39,254 bases of DNA from Prevotellaceae bacterium UBA3849 (GTDB taxonomy: Bacteria; Bacteroidota; Bacteroidia; Bacteroidales; Bacteroidaceae). Positions within the stretch are counted from its first letter, which is position 1. Every line of letters starts with the position of its first letter. A program made the position numbers and the translations under genes. Location: the NCBI GenBank assembly GCA_002392645.1, contig DGHL01000008.1, forward strand, positions 1 to 39,254, given 5' to 3'. The notes under the pieces were generated by a model. That model had not been told where the DNA came from. It was given only the letters and a program-made list of their open reading frames with translations, and made no database searches. This document shows, piece by piece, positions 23,701 to 31,374 of the stretch.

Positions 23701-25109
23701 ATGTTGTTTTCTACATAGGTGGTGCGTGCGGCTGCATCGGCAGCATTGTTATAGCCAGTGCCACCGGTAAGGCACTTCACTGATACTTCGTCACTGCGGT
23801 TGTCAACCTCTACGGCATCCCATTTTCCGTCGGTCTGTTCGCCGTCGTAGATCTGTACCTTGCGAGGATTGATGAAGATGTTGTTGAATATCTTGTTTAC
23901 GCCGCCATCCTCACCAGAGAATGTACCGTCGCCCTCTGCGTCTGTTCCCTGCTTGGAAATAAGCACAGGGTACTTACAGTTACGGAAGTAGTTGCTCTCT
24001 ACGAATGATGAGCCACCGCTCGTTACGCCTACGCCGTACTTGGAGTTACCGTCGAAGTAGTTGTTATATACGTGGTAGAAGGCAGTACGTATGCGTGGAT
24101 GACGTGAGTCAGAGTGGTCGAACCAGTTGTGGTGGAATGTCATCCAGCAGTCTGTGGTCTCGCCCTTCATGCCACCGAGTGAACACTTGCCAGAGTCCCA
24201 GAAGTGGCAGTACGACATTGTAATGTTGCTTGACTTTCCCTTGATATCTACAGAACCATCGCCTTTTGCCTGGTCAGCGTCGCCACCTGTGCCGCCATAG
24301 AAGATATCCATGTTGTGAATCCATACGTTATGGTTGTCAGTGTCAACAGAGATACCGTCGTCCATAAACAGCAATATGCCGAAGTTACGGAACTCTACAG
24401 ACTTGGCACTGCGTGCAAGGAATCCGAAACCGTGAACGGCTGCATCAGAACCGATACCCTCTATGGTGATGTTCATGTTGGTGGAGCCGCTCTTGCCCTT
24501 CACCTGCAGGCCTTCGTTGGACCCGAAGCTGTCCATGTCGGCAGCCTTGATCGTACCAATGATACGCACACAGAGAGGACGTGTCTCCTTGCCCTTCTCG
24601 TATGCTGCGATGATGGCTTGCAGACCGGTGTATTCCACGTCCTTGTCGCCCATGACGTAGCACTTTACGGTCTTGGCGGTCTTTGCCGTAACGTAAATGA
24701 CGCGTGCGTTGTCTTTCAGTGTACCGTCGTTCTTGTATGCACCGATACCTTCGGTCATGCCTATGTGTGCAAAGCCGGAACGATCGTGCGGAGCTGCATA
24801 GAATACGTCAGATTCTGCCTCACCGCTGATGCTTGAAACCACCTTGAACTGGTAGTTGCCAGCCTTCAGTCCTACCATGTCGGCACGACCGTAGTCGTTG
24901 TAGAGACGGATAAGTTCCTTGTCCATCTGCACGTAAGTGCCGCCGGCTGGACGGTAATAGACGGTGTAGGTGGCACCAGCCTCGCGAGCCCATGTCACAT
25001 ATCCGCTTTCGAACCATCCTTTGGTGTTTTGAATGGAGACTGCGCTTGCTGACAGACTATAGAACAATGCCGTCAGCATGAACATAAATAAGTAAAGTCT
25101 TTTCTTCAT
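20733..25109 (-). CDS. Secreted pectate lyase (PL1 family) with Ig-like repeats and C-terminal dockerin
   Basis: The 1458-residue enzyme cleaves homogalacturonan by beta-elimination. A signal peptide (LFMFMLTALFYSLSASA) and a fibronectin-like segment (about 25-115) precede the PL1 parallel beta-helix (about 120-470). Within the helix are the Ca-binding Asp cluster in HNMDIFYGGTGGDADQAKGD (near 265), WMTFHHNWFDHSDSRHPRIR with the catalytic Arg (near 333), and VYNNYFDGNSKYGVG. About 580-735 is a carbohydrate-binding-like region with a discoidin-type end. About 740-1075 contains four to five BIG_2 Ig-like repeats (VATIDENGKITALAEGNTTI, IATVDENGVITAVGYGTAKI and similar). Two more beta domains flank a P/E/D-rich linker. 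Residues about 1390-1458 are two dockerin repeats (GDVNNDGSVTMADANMVVNY, GDVNKDGDISMADANAIVNI). No SusC/D is nearby. The 3' end is duplicated at 19796-19825. Confidence 0.93.
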   Translation of the reverse strand: MKKRLYLFMFMLTALFYSLSASAVSIQNTKGWFESGYVTWAREAGATYTVYYRPAGGTYVQMDKELIRLYNDYGRADMVGLKAGNYQFKVVSSISGEAESDVFYAAPHDRSGFAHIGMTEGIGAYKNDGTLKDNARVIYVTAKTAKTVKCYVMGDKDVEYTGLQAIIAAYEKGKETRPLCVRIIGTIKAADMDSFGSNEGLQVKGKSGSTNMNITIEGIGSDAAVHGFGFLARSAKSVEFRNFGILLFMDDGISVDTDNHNVWIHNMDIFYGGTGGDADQAKGDGSVDIKGKSSNITMSYCHFWDSGKCSLGGMKGETTDCWMTFHHNWFDHSDSRHPRIRTAFYHVYNNYFDGNSKYGVGVTSGGSSFVESNYFRNCKYPVLISKQGTDAEGDGTFSGEDGGVNKIFNNIFINPRKVQIYDGEQTDGKWDAVEVDNRSDEVSVKCLTGGTGYNNAADAAARTTYVENNMDDPEDIPAIVRGEFITREGLGAGRIDGGDFKWTFNNSLQDENYGVISDLKTAVVSYEGTVQSFGDGSAISDRTPATTTVDGGDGKGLDQEVNDDYTPSWAGGSGSTAASGKQVIGEDGAWFWFNSDNDAQYQAYVKDGAIKPSSNAKYDPTYKIVKSDGTVCSDYTGSVRLANGESITLYCEGGISTAAFYVSSAGDQSWQLATSTDGSKFTNYGSAITGKSATHPNVSYTGTDATIKYVRVTNTNSSTRDVQGVKLYSPLAESDLTALTTETIQIKNGQSYTLTKGTDYTTSCTGAITYKSSSAKVATIDENGKITALAEGNTTITMTQKSDDVTNGGTLKFKVTVTDTRDDSDLALTSDAEVTVAYGATSAITATCSNALTYTSSAPSIATVDENGVITAVGYGTAKITISDPGSDTRRPGTAAVTVTVPDNRPASSLAANETMTIERGNTQKITVTGAVGAVTFSSVDPEIATVDAEGNVTAIAEGEATIAITDEGDNSVKAGVFNVTVTVTDARKANTLAVDPTSIEIEMEHAITATLSVSGAQGNVTYTSSNTKVATVADGTIKAISGGEAIITVYAAGNDEYKADSAKVSVTVIPVPSLDPVTWNLTSASYTKNGSFSEKTTNVFVSTDGTNAELTYVAGSGCKIENNKQMKMGGATQYGSTRYFILPSISGSGTLSVEFGDNANTVKVVTSIDKNAAAIASLDGDEPTTTLSNLNASTKYYLVMDTKSYFKTITWTPNAAAAGEGDTPDTPTPEDPEEEEATAKVIYDWASKVGTSRYVSETITGNVKETTVKIKGTSTNCVSFGKTLSTGDTLKVMPDFCMVIKPAEGTFLKGDTIHITGCYNNKSTKTSTVVFYYGTQKIFGTEQFANTYDGETVPTEQLLVLEQDCDSICLGREGNTSTCVTALTVVRPVSATIKGDVNNDGSVTMADANMVVNYFLAEDKDSISGFNKEAGDVNKDGDISMADANAIVNIFLSGNTQ

Positions 25110-25224
25110 ATTAAATACGTAGTTAGTTAATGATGTTTTCTCGATTGTATCTGATTGTCAAAAGGTTTTTGCGAATAATATCTTAGATTTTAAGGCTTTT
25201 AGTTAGGTGGTTTAGTTATTAAGG

Positions 25225-25285
25225 CCACGAATCACACGGATTACGATAATCAACGACAGGTTGGTGCAACCCGTATGATTCGTGG
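25225..25285. terminator. Long hairpin downstream of asnS
   Basis: CCACGAATCA (25225-25234) pairs perfectly with TGATTCGTGG (25276-25285). The stem continues as ACGG/CCGT after a mismatch, and the loop holds a small GTTG-GTG-CAAC hairpin. It lies 15 nt beyond the asnS stop. T-rich DNA follows on the plus side. It resembles the dispersed CACGAATC-type palindromes common between Bacteroidales genes; that comparison is from memory. Confidence 0.55.
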
Positions 25286-25299
25286 TTTTATTAAGATTT

Positions 25300-26739
25300 T
25301 TAGAATTCAGCGTTGTTTGGAGTGCGTGGGAATGGTATTACGTCGCGGATGTTCTGCATACCAGTCACGAACAGTATCAGACGCTCGAAGCCAAGTCCGA
25401 AACCTGCGTGTGGGCATGAACCGTACTTGCGGGTGTCGAGATACCACCACAGGTGTGTGGTGTCCATCTTGCGACGCTCTATCTCGCCCATGAGTTTGTC
25501 GTAGCTCTCCTCACGTACTGAACCACCCATGATTTCACCAATCTGTGGGAAGAGTACGTCGGTGCCCTGCATCGTAGGACCTGGTGCTGTGCATCCATTG
25601 TAACCAATGGAACCGCCATCGGCCGTAGCCTCGTTCTGCTTCATGTAGAACGACTTGATGGCTGTTGGGTAGTCGGTCATGATGACAGGCTTCTTGAAGT
25701 GCTCCTCAACGAGGTAGCGCTCGTGCTCAGAAGCGAGGTCATCGCCCCAGTCGCATGGGAACTCAAACTTCTTGCCGTTCTTCTTTGCCTTCTGCAGTAT
25801 CTTGATACCCTCAGTGTAAGGCAGACGTACGAAGCTCTCCTTCAATACGCCTTCGAGACGCTCCAGCAAGCCTTTGTCTATCATCTTGTTGAGGAAGTCA
25901 AGGTCGTCCTTGCAGTTGGTCAGCGCCCAACGTACGCAGTACTTGATAAAGTCCTCTTCAAGGTCCATCAGCTCCTCCTGGTCCATGAAGGCGATTTCCG
26001 GCTCAATCATCCAGAACTCAGCCAGGTGGCGTGGAGTGTTTGAGTTTTCTGCACGGAATGTAGGACCGAAGGTGTAGATGGCACCGAGTGCTGTTGCACC
26101 GAGCTCGCCCTCCAGCTGTCCTGACACTGTCAGGGAAGTCTGCTGTCCGAAGAAATCGTCAGAGTAGTCAATCTTGCCCTCGTCATCCTTCTTCAGGTTA
26201 TAGAGGTTCTTGGTCGTTACCTGGAACATATTTCCTGCACCCTCACAGTCACTGGCTGTGATGAGTGGGGTGTGGAAGTAGAAGTATCCATGCTCATGGA
26301 AATAGGTGTGTATAGCCATAGCCATGTTGTGGCGTATGCGCATGATGGCACCGAAGGTGTTGGTACGCAGACGCATGTGGGCATGCTGACGCATATATTC
26401 AAACGACTGTCCCTTCTTCTGCATAGGATAGTCTGCACCGCATGTGCCGTAAACCTCAATGGCCTCTGCCTGGATCTCACAGGTCTGACCGGCTCCCTGG
26501 CTCTCCACCAACAGACCCTGTACGTGGATACATGCTCCTGTGGTGATCTGCTTGAGCATTTCTGCATCAAACTTTGCAGGGTCAACAACTATCTGTATGT
26601 TCTTTATAGTAGAACCATCGTTTAGTGCTATGAAGTCCACCGCCTTACTGGAACGGTGTGTACGCACCCAGCCTTTGACGTCTATTGCCTCGCCAAAAAC
26701 AGTCTTGGCTAAAGCATCAACTATCTTTGTACGTTTCAT
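25300..26739 (-). CDS. asnS: Asparaginyl-tRNA synthetase
   Basis: This class IIb synthetase charges tRNA-Asn with asparagine. From the ATG at 26739 it has 479 residues. The N-terminal OB-fold anticodon domain (VDVKGWVRTHRSSKAVDFIA-like segment, about 20-115) precedes the catalytic core. The core has motif 2 (FGPTFRAENSNTPRHLAEFW) and motif 3 (GFGLGFERLILFVTGMQNIR), ending in DVIPFPRTPNNAEF, which is diagnostic for AsnRS. I rejected the upstream ATG at 26784 because the added residues come from the AT-rich intergenic filler and the family starts at MKRTKIVDAL. It lies 37 nt downstream of the pseudouridine-synthase gene and is probably co-transcribed with it. Confidence 0.96.
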   Translation of the reverse strand: MKRTKIVDALAKTVFGEAIDVKGWVRTHRSSKAVDFIALNDGSTIKNIQIVVDPAKFDAEMLKQITTGACIHVQGLLVESQGAGQTCEIQAEAIEVYGTCGADYPMQKKGQSFEYMRQHAHMRLRTNTFGAIMRIRHNMAMAIHTYFHEHGYFYFHTPLITASDCEGAGNMFQVTTKNLYNLKKDDEGKIDYSDDFFGQQTSLTVSGQLEGELGATALGAIYTFGPTFRAENSNTPRHLAEFWMIEPEIAFMDQEELMDLEEDFIKYCVRWALTNCKDDLDFLNKMIDKGLLERLEGVLKESFVRLPYTEGIKILQKAKKNGKKFEFPCDWGDDLASEHERYLVEEHFKKPVIMTDYPTAIKSFYMKQNEATADGGSIGYNGCTAPGPTMQGTDVLFPQIGEIMGGSVREESYDKLMGEIERRKMDTTHLWWYLDTRKYGSCPHAGFGLGFERLILFVTGMQNIRDVIPFPRTPNNAEF

Positions 26740-26776
26740 AAAAACGAATTGTGATTTGTGAATTTTAAATTGTGAA

Positions 26777-28135
26777 TTACTCAAAAGCGCCCATTCTCAG
26801 CATATCGACCTCCTTCTCTGTAAGGAAACGCCAGTCGCCACGACGAAGGTTCTTCTTGGTGAGTCCGGCGAACTGTACACGGTCAAGCTTTATGACACGA
26901 TAGCCGAGGCTCTCGAAGATACGACGTACGATACGGTTCTTGCCAGAGTGTATCTCAATGCCTACCTGCTTCTTGTCTGTATCGTGTGCATATTCTATTG
27001 CGTCTGCCTTTATCTCGCCGTCGTCAAGCTGTATGCCTTCTGCTATCTGGCGCATGTCGGCTGCTGTGACGTTCTTGTCAAGATATACGTGGTAAACCTT
27101 CTTCTTGAGGAACTTAGGGTGGGTGAGCTTAGAGGCGAGGTCGCCGTCGTTAGTCAGCAACAGTACACCTGTAGTGTTGCGGTCAAGGCGTCCTACTGGG
27201 TAAATGCGCTCAGGACAAGCACCCTTTACGAGGTCCATTACAGTCTTGCGCTGCTGTGGGTCGTCGCTTGTCGTAACGTAGTCCTTTGGCTTGTTGAGCA
27301 GAACGTAAACCTTCTTCTCAAGTGTTACAGGCTGGTCGTGGAATCTTACCTCGTCGGTACGCATGATCTTTGTTCCGAGCTCGGTGACTACCTGTCCGTT
27401 AACGGTCACTACGCCTGCTTCTATGAAGTCGTCAGCCTCACGACGGCTGCAAACACCTGCGTTAGCAAGGAATTTGTTAAGACGTACTGGCTGTGTTGGG
27501 TCTATGTTGTTCTCGTTGTACTCTATGCGTTTCTTCATTGAGTACTTTGCATTAGGATCGTATCCTGGTGTGTGCTGACGCTGCGGACGTGGCTTGCCGT
27601 AGCCGCCGCGGTTCTGTCCGTAACCACCGCCGCGGTTCTGTCCGTAACCACCGCCACGATTCTGTCCGTAACCACCGCCACGGTTCTGTCCGTAGCCGCC
27701 ACGCTGCTGGTATCCGCCGCGCTGCTGACCGTCGTCATCATACTGGCGATAAGGACGCTGCTGATAGCCTCCCTGCTGTCCGTAGCCACCGCGATTCTGT
27801 CCGTAGCCGCCACGGTTCTGTCCGTAGCCGCCACGCTGCTGGTATCCGCCGCGCTGCTGGTATCCACCACGTGAGTTGTATGAGGAACCATCGCCAAGTC
27901 CGGCTCCGAAACCTTCAGGGCGGAATCCGCCTTCGTTGTTTCCACGGTTGTAACCCTGACGTGGACCACCGTATGCAGGACGCTCACCGTAGCCTGTACG
28001 CTGTGATGTTATGCGTACACGCTGACGTGGTTGGCGTGGCTGGTATCCGTTGTTTTCCTGATTGTAACCACCCTCACGGGTTGACTCATTGTTCTGCGCA
28101 GCACCTGTCTGCATCTTCTCGTTCTCTGTTTCCAT
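26777..28135 (-). CDS. RluB-type 23S rRNA pseudouridine synthase with N-terminal GYGQNRGG-repeat tail
   Basis: The 452-residue protein has a conventional C-terminal half: an S4 RNA-binding domain (VRLNKFLANAGVCSRREADD, from about 217) and the RsuA/RluB-type catalytic domain. The catalytic Asp is in PVGRLDRNTTGVLLLTNDGD (near 317), with KNRIVRRIFESLGYRV later. Family members isomerise uridine to pseudouridine in 23S rRNA, in RluB near the peptidyl-transferase centre. The unusual part is residues about 1-200: a disordered, Arg/Gly/Tyr/Gln-rich tail with repeated GGYGQNR and GGYQQR units. Such RGG-like tails bind RNA and can promote condensation in other proteins; here that is inference. Basic, glycine-rich extensions on this enzyme occur in other Bacteroidales. 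Confidence 0.9.
   Translation of the reverse strand: METENEKMQTGAAQNNESTREGGYNQENNGYQPRQPRQRVRITSQRTGYGERPAYGGPRQGYNRGNNEGGFRPEGFGAGLGDGSSYNSRGGYQQRGGYQQRGGYGQNRGGYGQNRGGYGQQGGYQQRPYRQYDDDGQQRGGYQQRGGYGQNRGGGYGQNRGGGYGQNRGGGYGQNRGGYGKPRPQRQHTPGYDPNAKYSMKKRIEYNENNIDPTQPVRLNKFLANAGVCSRREADDFIEAGVVTVNGQVVTELGTKIMRTDEVRFHDQPVTLEKKVYVLLNKPKDYVTTSDDPQQRKTVMDLVKGACPERIYPVGRLDRNTTGVLLLTNDGDLASKLTHPKFLKKKVYHVYLDKNVTAADMRQIAEGIQLDDGEIKADAIEYAHDTDKKQVGIEIHSGKNRIVRRIFESLGYRVIKLDRVQFAGLTKKNLRRGDWRFLTEKEVDMLRMGAFE
27594..27873 (-). repeat. In-frame tandem repeats encoding GGYGQNR/GGYQQR units
   Basis: Near-identical 21- and 24-bp units (plus-strand core TTCTGTCCGTA-CCxCC) repeat through this stretch in two blocks. 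They are separated by a nonrepeated insert encoding PYRQYDDDGQ. All units are multiples of three, so copy-number change would leave the pseudouridine synthase in frame. Confidence 0.8.
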
Positions 28136-28250
28136 CGTTGTAGATAATTGTTTAAATGGATTTTGTACTTTGTTTGTTTTAATTAATTGTGTTTATATGA
28201 TTGACCTCACGGTCAAATGAATTGTGTTTCGTATATTTTAAAGTTCTCAG

Positions 28251-28288
28251 CCCTCGGACTTCAAGTCTTTGACCTTTAGTCCGGAGGG
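28251..28288 (-). terminator. Hairpin downstream of purB
   Basis: CCCTCGGACT (28251-28260) pairs with AGTCCGGAGGG (28278-28288) with a single bulged base. It lies 15 nt beyond the purB stop. There is no strong U-tract. A second small hairpin, TTGACC-TCAC-GGTCAA, lies at 28201-28216. Confidence 0.45.
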
Positions 28289-28303
28289 ACTGAAGTGTAT
28301 CAA

Positions 28304-29671
28304 CTAAATTCCTGTATAGTTACTTGGCGTGATATTCATGAGCTCTGCCTTCACAGCATCACTAACCTCCAGTGTCTGTATGAACTCATGGATAGTAGCT
28401 TCGTCCATGTGCTTGTTTGTGCGTGTCAATGCTTTAAGAGCCTCGTATGGGTGTGGATAAGCCTCACGGCGCAGGATGGTCTGTATTGCCTCTGCCACTA
28501 CTGCCCATGTATTGTCGAGGTCTTTCTGCAGGGCCTCTTCGTTTAGTATCAGCTTGCGCAGACCTTTAAGGGTGCTCTGTATGGCTATTACACTGTGGCC
28601 CAAAGGCACACCGATATTGCGAAGCACGGTAGAGTCGGTGAGGTCGCGCTGCAAACGGCTTACTGGCAGCTTCTGTGCAAGGAACTGCAATATGGCGTTG
28701 GCTATGCCGAGATTGCCCTCAGAATTCTCGTAGTCTATAGGATTCACCTTGTGTGGCATTGCACTAGAGCCTACCTCGCCAGCCTTGATCTTCTGCTTGA
28801 AATACTCCATGGAGATGTACATCCAGAAGTCGCGGTCAAGGTCTATTATGATAGTGTTGATGCGACGCACAGCATCGAAAATGGCAGCTAGGTGATCGTA
28901 GTTTGAAATCTGAGTGGTGTATTGTTCGCGTTCCAGTCCGAGCTTCTCGCTGACAAACTTGTTGCCGAATGAACGCCAGTCGTACTCAGGATATGCTACC
29001 TTGTGAGCGTTGAAGTTGCCTGTTGCACCACCAAACTTGGCTGTGTATTTGCAAGCCTTCAGTGCGTTGAGCTGCTCCTGCAGACGATACACGAATACCA
29101 TGACTTCCTTTCCAAGGCGTGTTGGAGATGCAGGCTGGCCATGTGTCTTTGCCAACATAGGTACATTCTTCCACTCTTCTGCATAGTCAGAGAGCTGCTG
29201 TATCAGTTCTTCCACCTGTGGGATGAATACATCTGCCAAAGCCTCCTTGACAGAGAGGGGCACACTGGTGTTGTTGATGTCCTGGGATGTCAGTCCGAAG
29301 TGGATGAACTCACGGCTCTTTTCGAAGTATCCCTTGCCGAGCTTGGTTTCCTCCAGTTCGTCGAGCTTCTCTTTGATGAAATACTCTACTGCTTTCACGT
29401 CATGGTTCGTTACCTTCTCTATGTCCTTGACTCTTTGGGCATCTTCCTCAGAGAAGTTCTCATAGATAGAGCGCAATGTAGGGAACAACGTCTTGTCAAA
29501 GTCCTTCAGCTGAGGCAATGGCAATTCGCATAGAGTGATGAAATACTCTATCTCTACGCGCACCCTGTATTTTATCAGTGCATACTCAGAAAAATAACGT
29601 GCCAGTTCGTGTGTCTTTCCACGGTAGCGTCCATCTATCGGAGAGATGGCTGTAAGTAAATCGAGATTCAT
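28304..29671 (-). CDS. purB: Adenylosuccinate lyase
   Basis: This cytosolic enzyme of purine synthesis splits SAICAR to AICAR and adenylosuccinate to AMP, releasing fumarate. The 455-residue length and the N-terminus MNLDLLTAISPIDGRYRGKT match the E. coli-type PurB. The superfamily signature SSAMPHKVNPIDYENSEGNL (near 300) holds the catalytic flexible-loop Ser, and FGLTSQDINNTSV and AKTHGQPASPTRLGKE are other active-site segments. A consensus promoter lies at 29745-29774 and a hairpin follows the stop. The neighbouring genes are other housekeeping genes but not purine genes. Confidence 0.96.
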   Translation of the reverse strand: MNLDLLTAISPIDGRYRGKTHELARYFSEYALIKYRVRVEIEYFITLCELPLPQLKDFDKTLFPTLRSIYENFSEEDAQRVKDIEKVTNHDVKAVEYFIKEKLDELEETKLGKGYFEKSREFIHFGLTSQDINNTSVPLSVKEALADVFIPQVEELIQQLSDYAEEWKNVPMLAKTHGQPASPTRLGKEVMVFVYRLQEQLNALKACKYTAKFGGATGNFNAHKVAYPEYDWRSFGNKFVSEKLGLEREQYTTQISNYDHLAAIFDAVRRINTIIIDLDRDFWMYISMEYFKQKIKAGEVGSSAMPHKVNPIDYENSEGNLGIANAILQFLAQKLPVSRLQRDLTDSTVLRNIGVPLGHSVIAIQSTLKGLRKLILNEEALQKDLDNTWAVVAEAIQTILRREAYPHPYEALKALTRTNKHMDEATIHEFIQTLEVSDAVKAELMNITPSNYTGI

Positions 29672-29744
29672 TGAAAAATAGTTTTACGGTGGCTTTCTGC
29701 TCACCTTTTTGTTGTGAAAAAGCTTTGTTTCAGGAAAATCGCTA

Positions 29745-29774
29745 CAAAGTTACTATTATTATTTTAAATATCAA
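29745..29774 (-). promoter_or_regulatory. Bacteroidota-type promoter for purB
   Basis: On the minus strand, TTG (29772-29774), a 19-nt spacer and TAACTTTG (29745-29752) precede purB, giving a leader of about 65 nt. It is divergent from the porin promoter at 29901-29931. Confidence 0.75.
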
Positions 29775-29900
29775 TGATTTGTTGTGAAAAAATAATCTTT
29801 TTTTCACTTTAAATAACAAATAGATGCAAAAGTGGGAGAAAAGTCCGGTGTTTTTGTTTTGTTTATTTGGTTAAATATTGTTAATGTTTTTCAATAAGTC

Positions 29901-29931
29901 TTGTTATATTGGAGTATTCTTAGTATCTTTG
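29901..29931 (+). promoter_or_regulatory. Bacteroidota-type promoter for the OmpA-family porin
   Basis: TTG (29901-29903), a 20-nt spacer and TATCTTTG (29924-29931) form a consensus promoter. The start site is expected near 29938. Confidence 0.75.
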
Positions 29932-29939
29932 CACAAAAT

Positions 29940-30116
29940 ATCGGTCGTCATGTGCGATTTGATATGTAGGCCCGTACTAGAATACATTAGAGTGAAGGCT
30001 TTTGCGCGTGTATAACTATAAGGTAACTGTAATATGAAGGGCGGGCATAAGGATTGGACAGTTTCTATAAACTAAAAACTTGAAAATAAAGTACAAACAA
30101 TAAACAAAATCTAAGT
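29940..30116 (+). other. Long 5' untranslated leader of the porin mRNA
   Basis: About 175 nt separate the predicted start site from the ATG. The stretch is GC-richer at first (TCGGTCGTCATGTGCG, AAGGGCGGGCATAAGG) and becomes A-rich just before the start. It contains no reading frame of note. A long leader in front of a probably abundant porin suggests post-transcriptional control or mRNA stabilisation; I see no known riboswitch. Confidence 0.45.
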
Positions 30117-31226
30117 ATGATGAAAATTACTACAAAGCTTACTCATGTTGTAGCTAAACGTTTTGCTGCAACATTAGTACTTGGTTTGATGGTTGCGTCA
30201 AACGCGAGTGCTCAGTTCGCCACTGAGTATGCAAAGCCTTTGGACAATACGTTCATTACTGTGAATGTAGGTGCTGCTGCTCCTTTGAACAGTTTGTTTG
30301 GTGACATGTTCCCAGTCAACCCTCTCGCAGGTATTGCGGTTGGTAAGTGGTTCACTCCTTATGTAGGTGCAGAGATTGAGGCTACAGGTTGGTTCGGTTC
30401 ACATCTGGGCTACAATACTAAGTCTCTCTCTAATAACAATGGTGCAACCAATGCTATTCGTGGTATCTATGGTGGTATCAACGGTTTGGTAAACCTTACC
30501 AACGTGTTTGCTGGATACTATGGTTCACCACGCTTCTTTGAGGTTGGTGCTTACGTCGGTATCGGTTGGGCTCATGGCTTCCGTCCTCACACTGCAGATC
30601 GTTACAACAACTACTGGGCAGGTAAGACAGGTCTTGACTTCGCTTTCAACCTTGGTAGCAAGAAGGCTCACACTGTAAGCCTCCGTCCTGCTGTTCTTTG
30701 GAACTTCACAACTCCAGGTGCAGGTAAGGGTTCTTCTGCATTCAACAAGAATGGTGCACAGCTCTATCTCGGTGCAGCTTACACATACCACTTCAAGACT
30801 TCTAACGGCACACACCACTTCAAGATCTACAACGTCGGTGAGATGAACAACCGTATCGATTCTCTGAACCAGGAGCTGGCTAAGAAGCCTAAGGAGGTTA
30901 TCCGCGAGGTTGTTAAGACTGTTGAGGTTCCAGCTAAGACTGTTGCTACAGCTGCTGCTGCTGACACTTATGTGTTCTTCGCACAGAACTCTGCAGAACT
31001 TACATCTGAGGCTAAGTCTGTACTCGACAAGGTTGAGGGTACTGTTGACGTAGTCGCTACATCTTCTCCAGAAGGTACTCCTGAGTACAACCAGTCTCTC
31101 TCTGAGCGTCGTGCTAAGGCCGTTGCTGACTATCTGAAGGCTAAAGGCGTTACAGTTGACTCTTGCAAGGGTGCAGGTGTCAAGAACGTTACTTCTGCAC
31201 GTGTTGCAATCGTAAAGGTGAAGTAA
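30117..31226 (+). CDS. OmpA-family outer membrane porin
   Basis: The 369-residue protein has a signal peptide (FAATLVLGLMVASNASA, then QFATEYAK). An N-terminal eight-strand-type beta-barrel follows (about 40-235; alternating strands such as TPYVGAEIEATGWFG and RFFEVGAYVGIGWAHG). A charged linker (RIDSLNQELAKKPKEVIREVV) leads to a C-terminal OmpA peptidoglycan-binding domain (about 285-369; YVFFAQNSAELTSEAKSVLD, YNQSLSERRAKAVADYLKAK). It should span the outer membrane and hold it to peptidoglycan. Codons are strongly biased to a few T- or C-ending triplets (GGT, GCT, TCT, AAC, CTC), unlike the neighbours, which indicates high expression. Two ATGs are adjacent (30117 and 30120). A strong terminator follows. 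Confidence 0.92.
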   Translation: MMKITTKLTHVVAKRFAATLVLGLMVASNASAQFATEYAKPLDNTFITVNVGAAAPLNSLFGDMFPVNPLAGIAVGKWFTPYVGAEIEATGWFGSHLGYNTKSLSNNNGATNAIRGIYGGINGLVNLTNVFAGYYGSPRFFEVGAYVGIGWAHGFRPHTADRYNNYWAGKTGLDFAFNLGSKKAHTVSLRPAVLWNFTTPGAGKGSSAFNKNGAQLYLGAAYTYHFKTSNGTHHFKIYNVGEMNNRIDSLNQELAKKPKEVIREVVKTVEVPAKTVATAAAADTYVFFAQNSAELTSEAKSVLDKVEGTVDVVATSSPEGTPEYNQSLSERRAKAVADYLKAKGVTVDSCKGAGVKNVTSARVAIVKVK

Positions 31227-31247
31227 TATATACCGCAAGATAAAGTA

Positions 31248-31290
31248 AATACGGGATGTCACAGTCAGTGACATCCCGTATTCTTTTTGT
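31248..31290 (+). terminator. Strong intrinsic terminator of the porin gene
   Basis: A perfect 15-bp stem (31248-31262 with 31268-31282, AATACGGGATGTCAC) with the loop AGTCA is followed by CTTTTTG. It begins 22 nt after the stop at 31226. Confidence 0.92.
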
Positions 31291-31374
31291 GTATATATGT
31301 GCATATATATTATGTACATATTGTATATATATATTGCTCATACCAAACTTTCGCAAACGTCGCTTGCTCTCTCT

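Noticed and set aside
27568..28143. Plus-strand frame of 191 codons rich in RNHRRGSVRNH repeats
   Set aside because: It is produced by the minus-strand GYGQNRGG repeats read in antisense; the RluB domain in the other strand is unambiguous.
30525..31319. Long 264-codon minus-strand frame antisense to the porin gene
   Set aside because: It mirrors the porin's extreme codon bias, has a Ser/Leu/Cys-rich meaningless composition, and no promoter or family match. The plus-strand porin explains the sequence.
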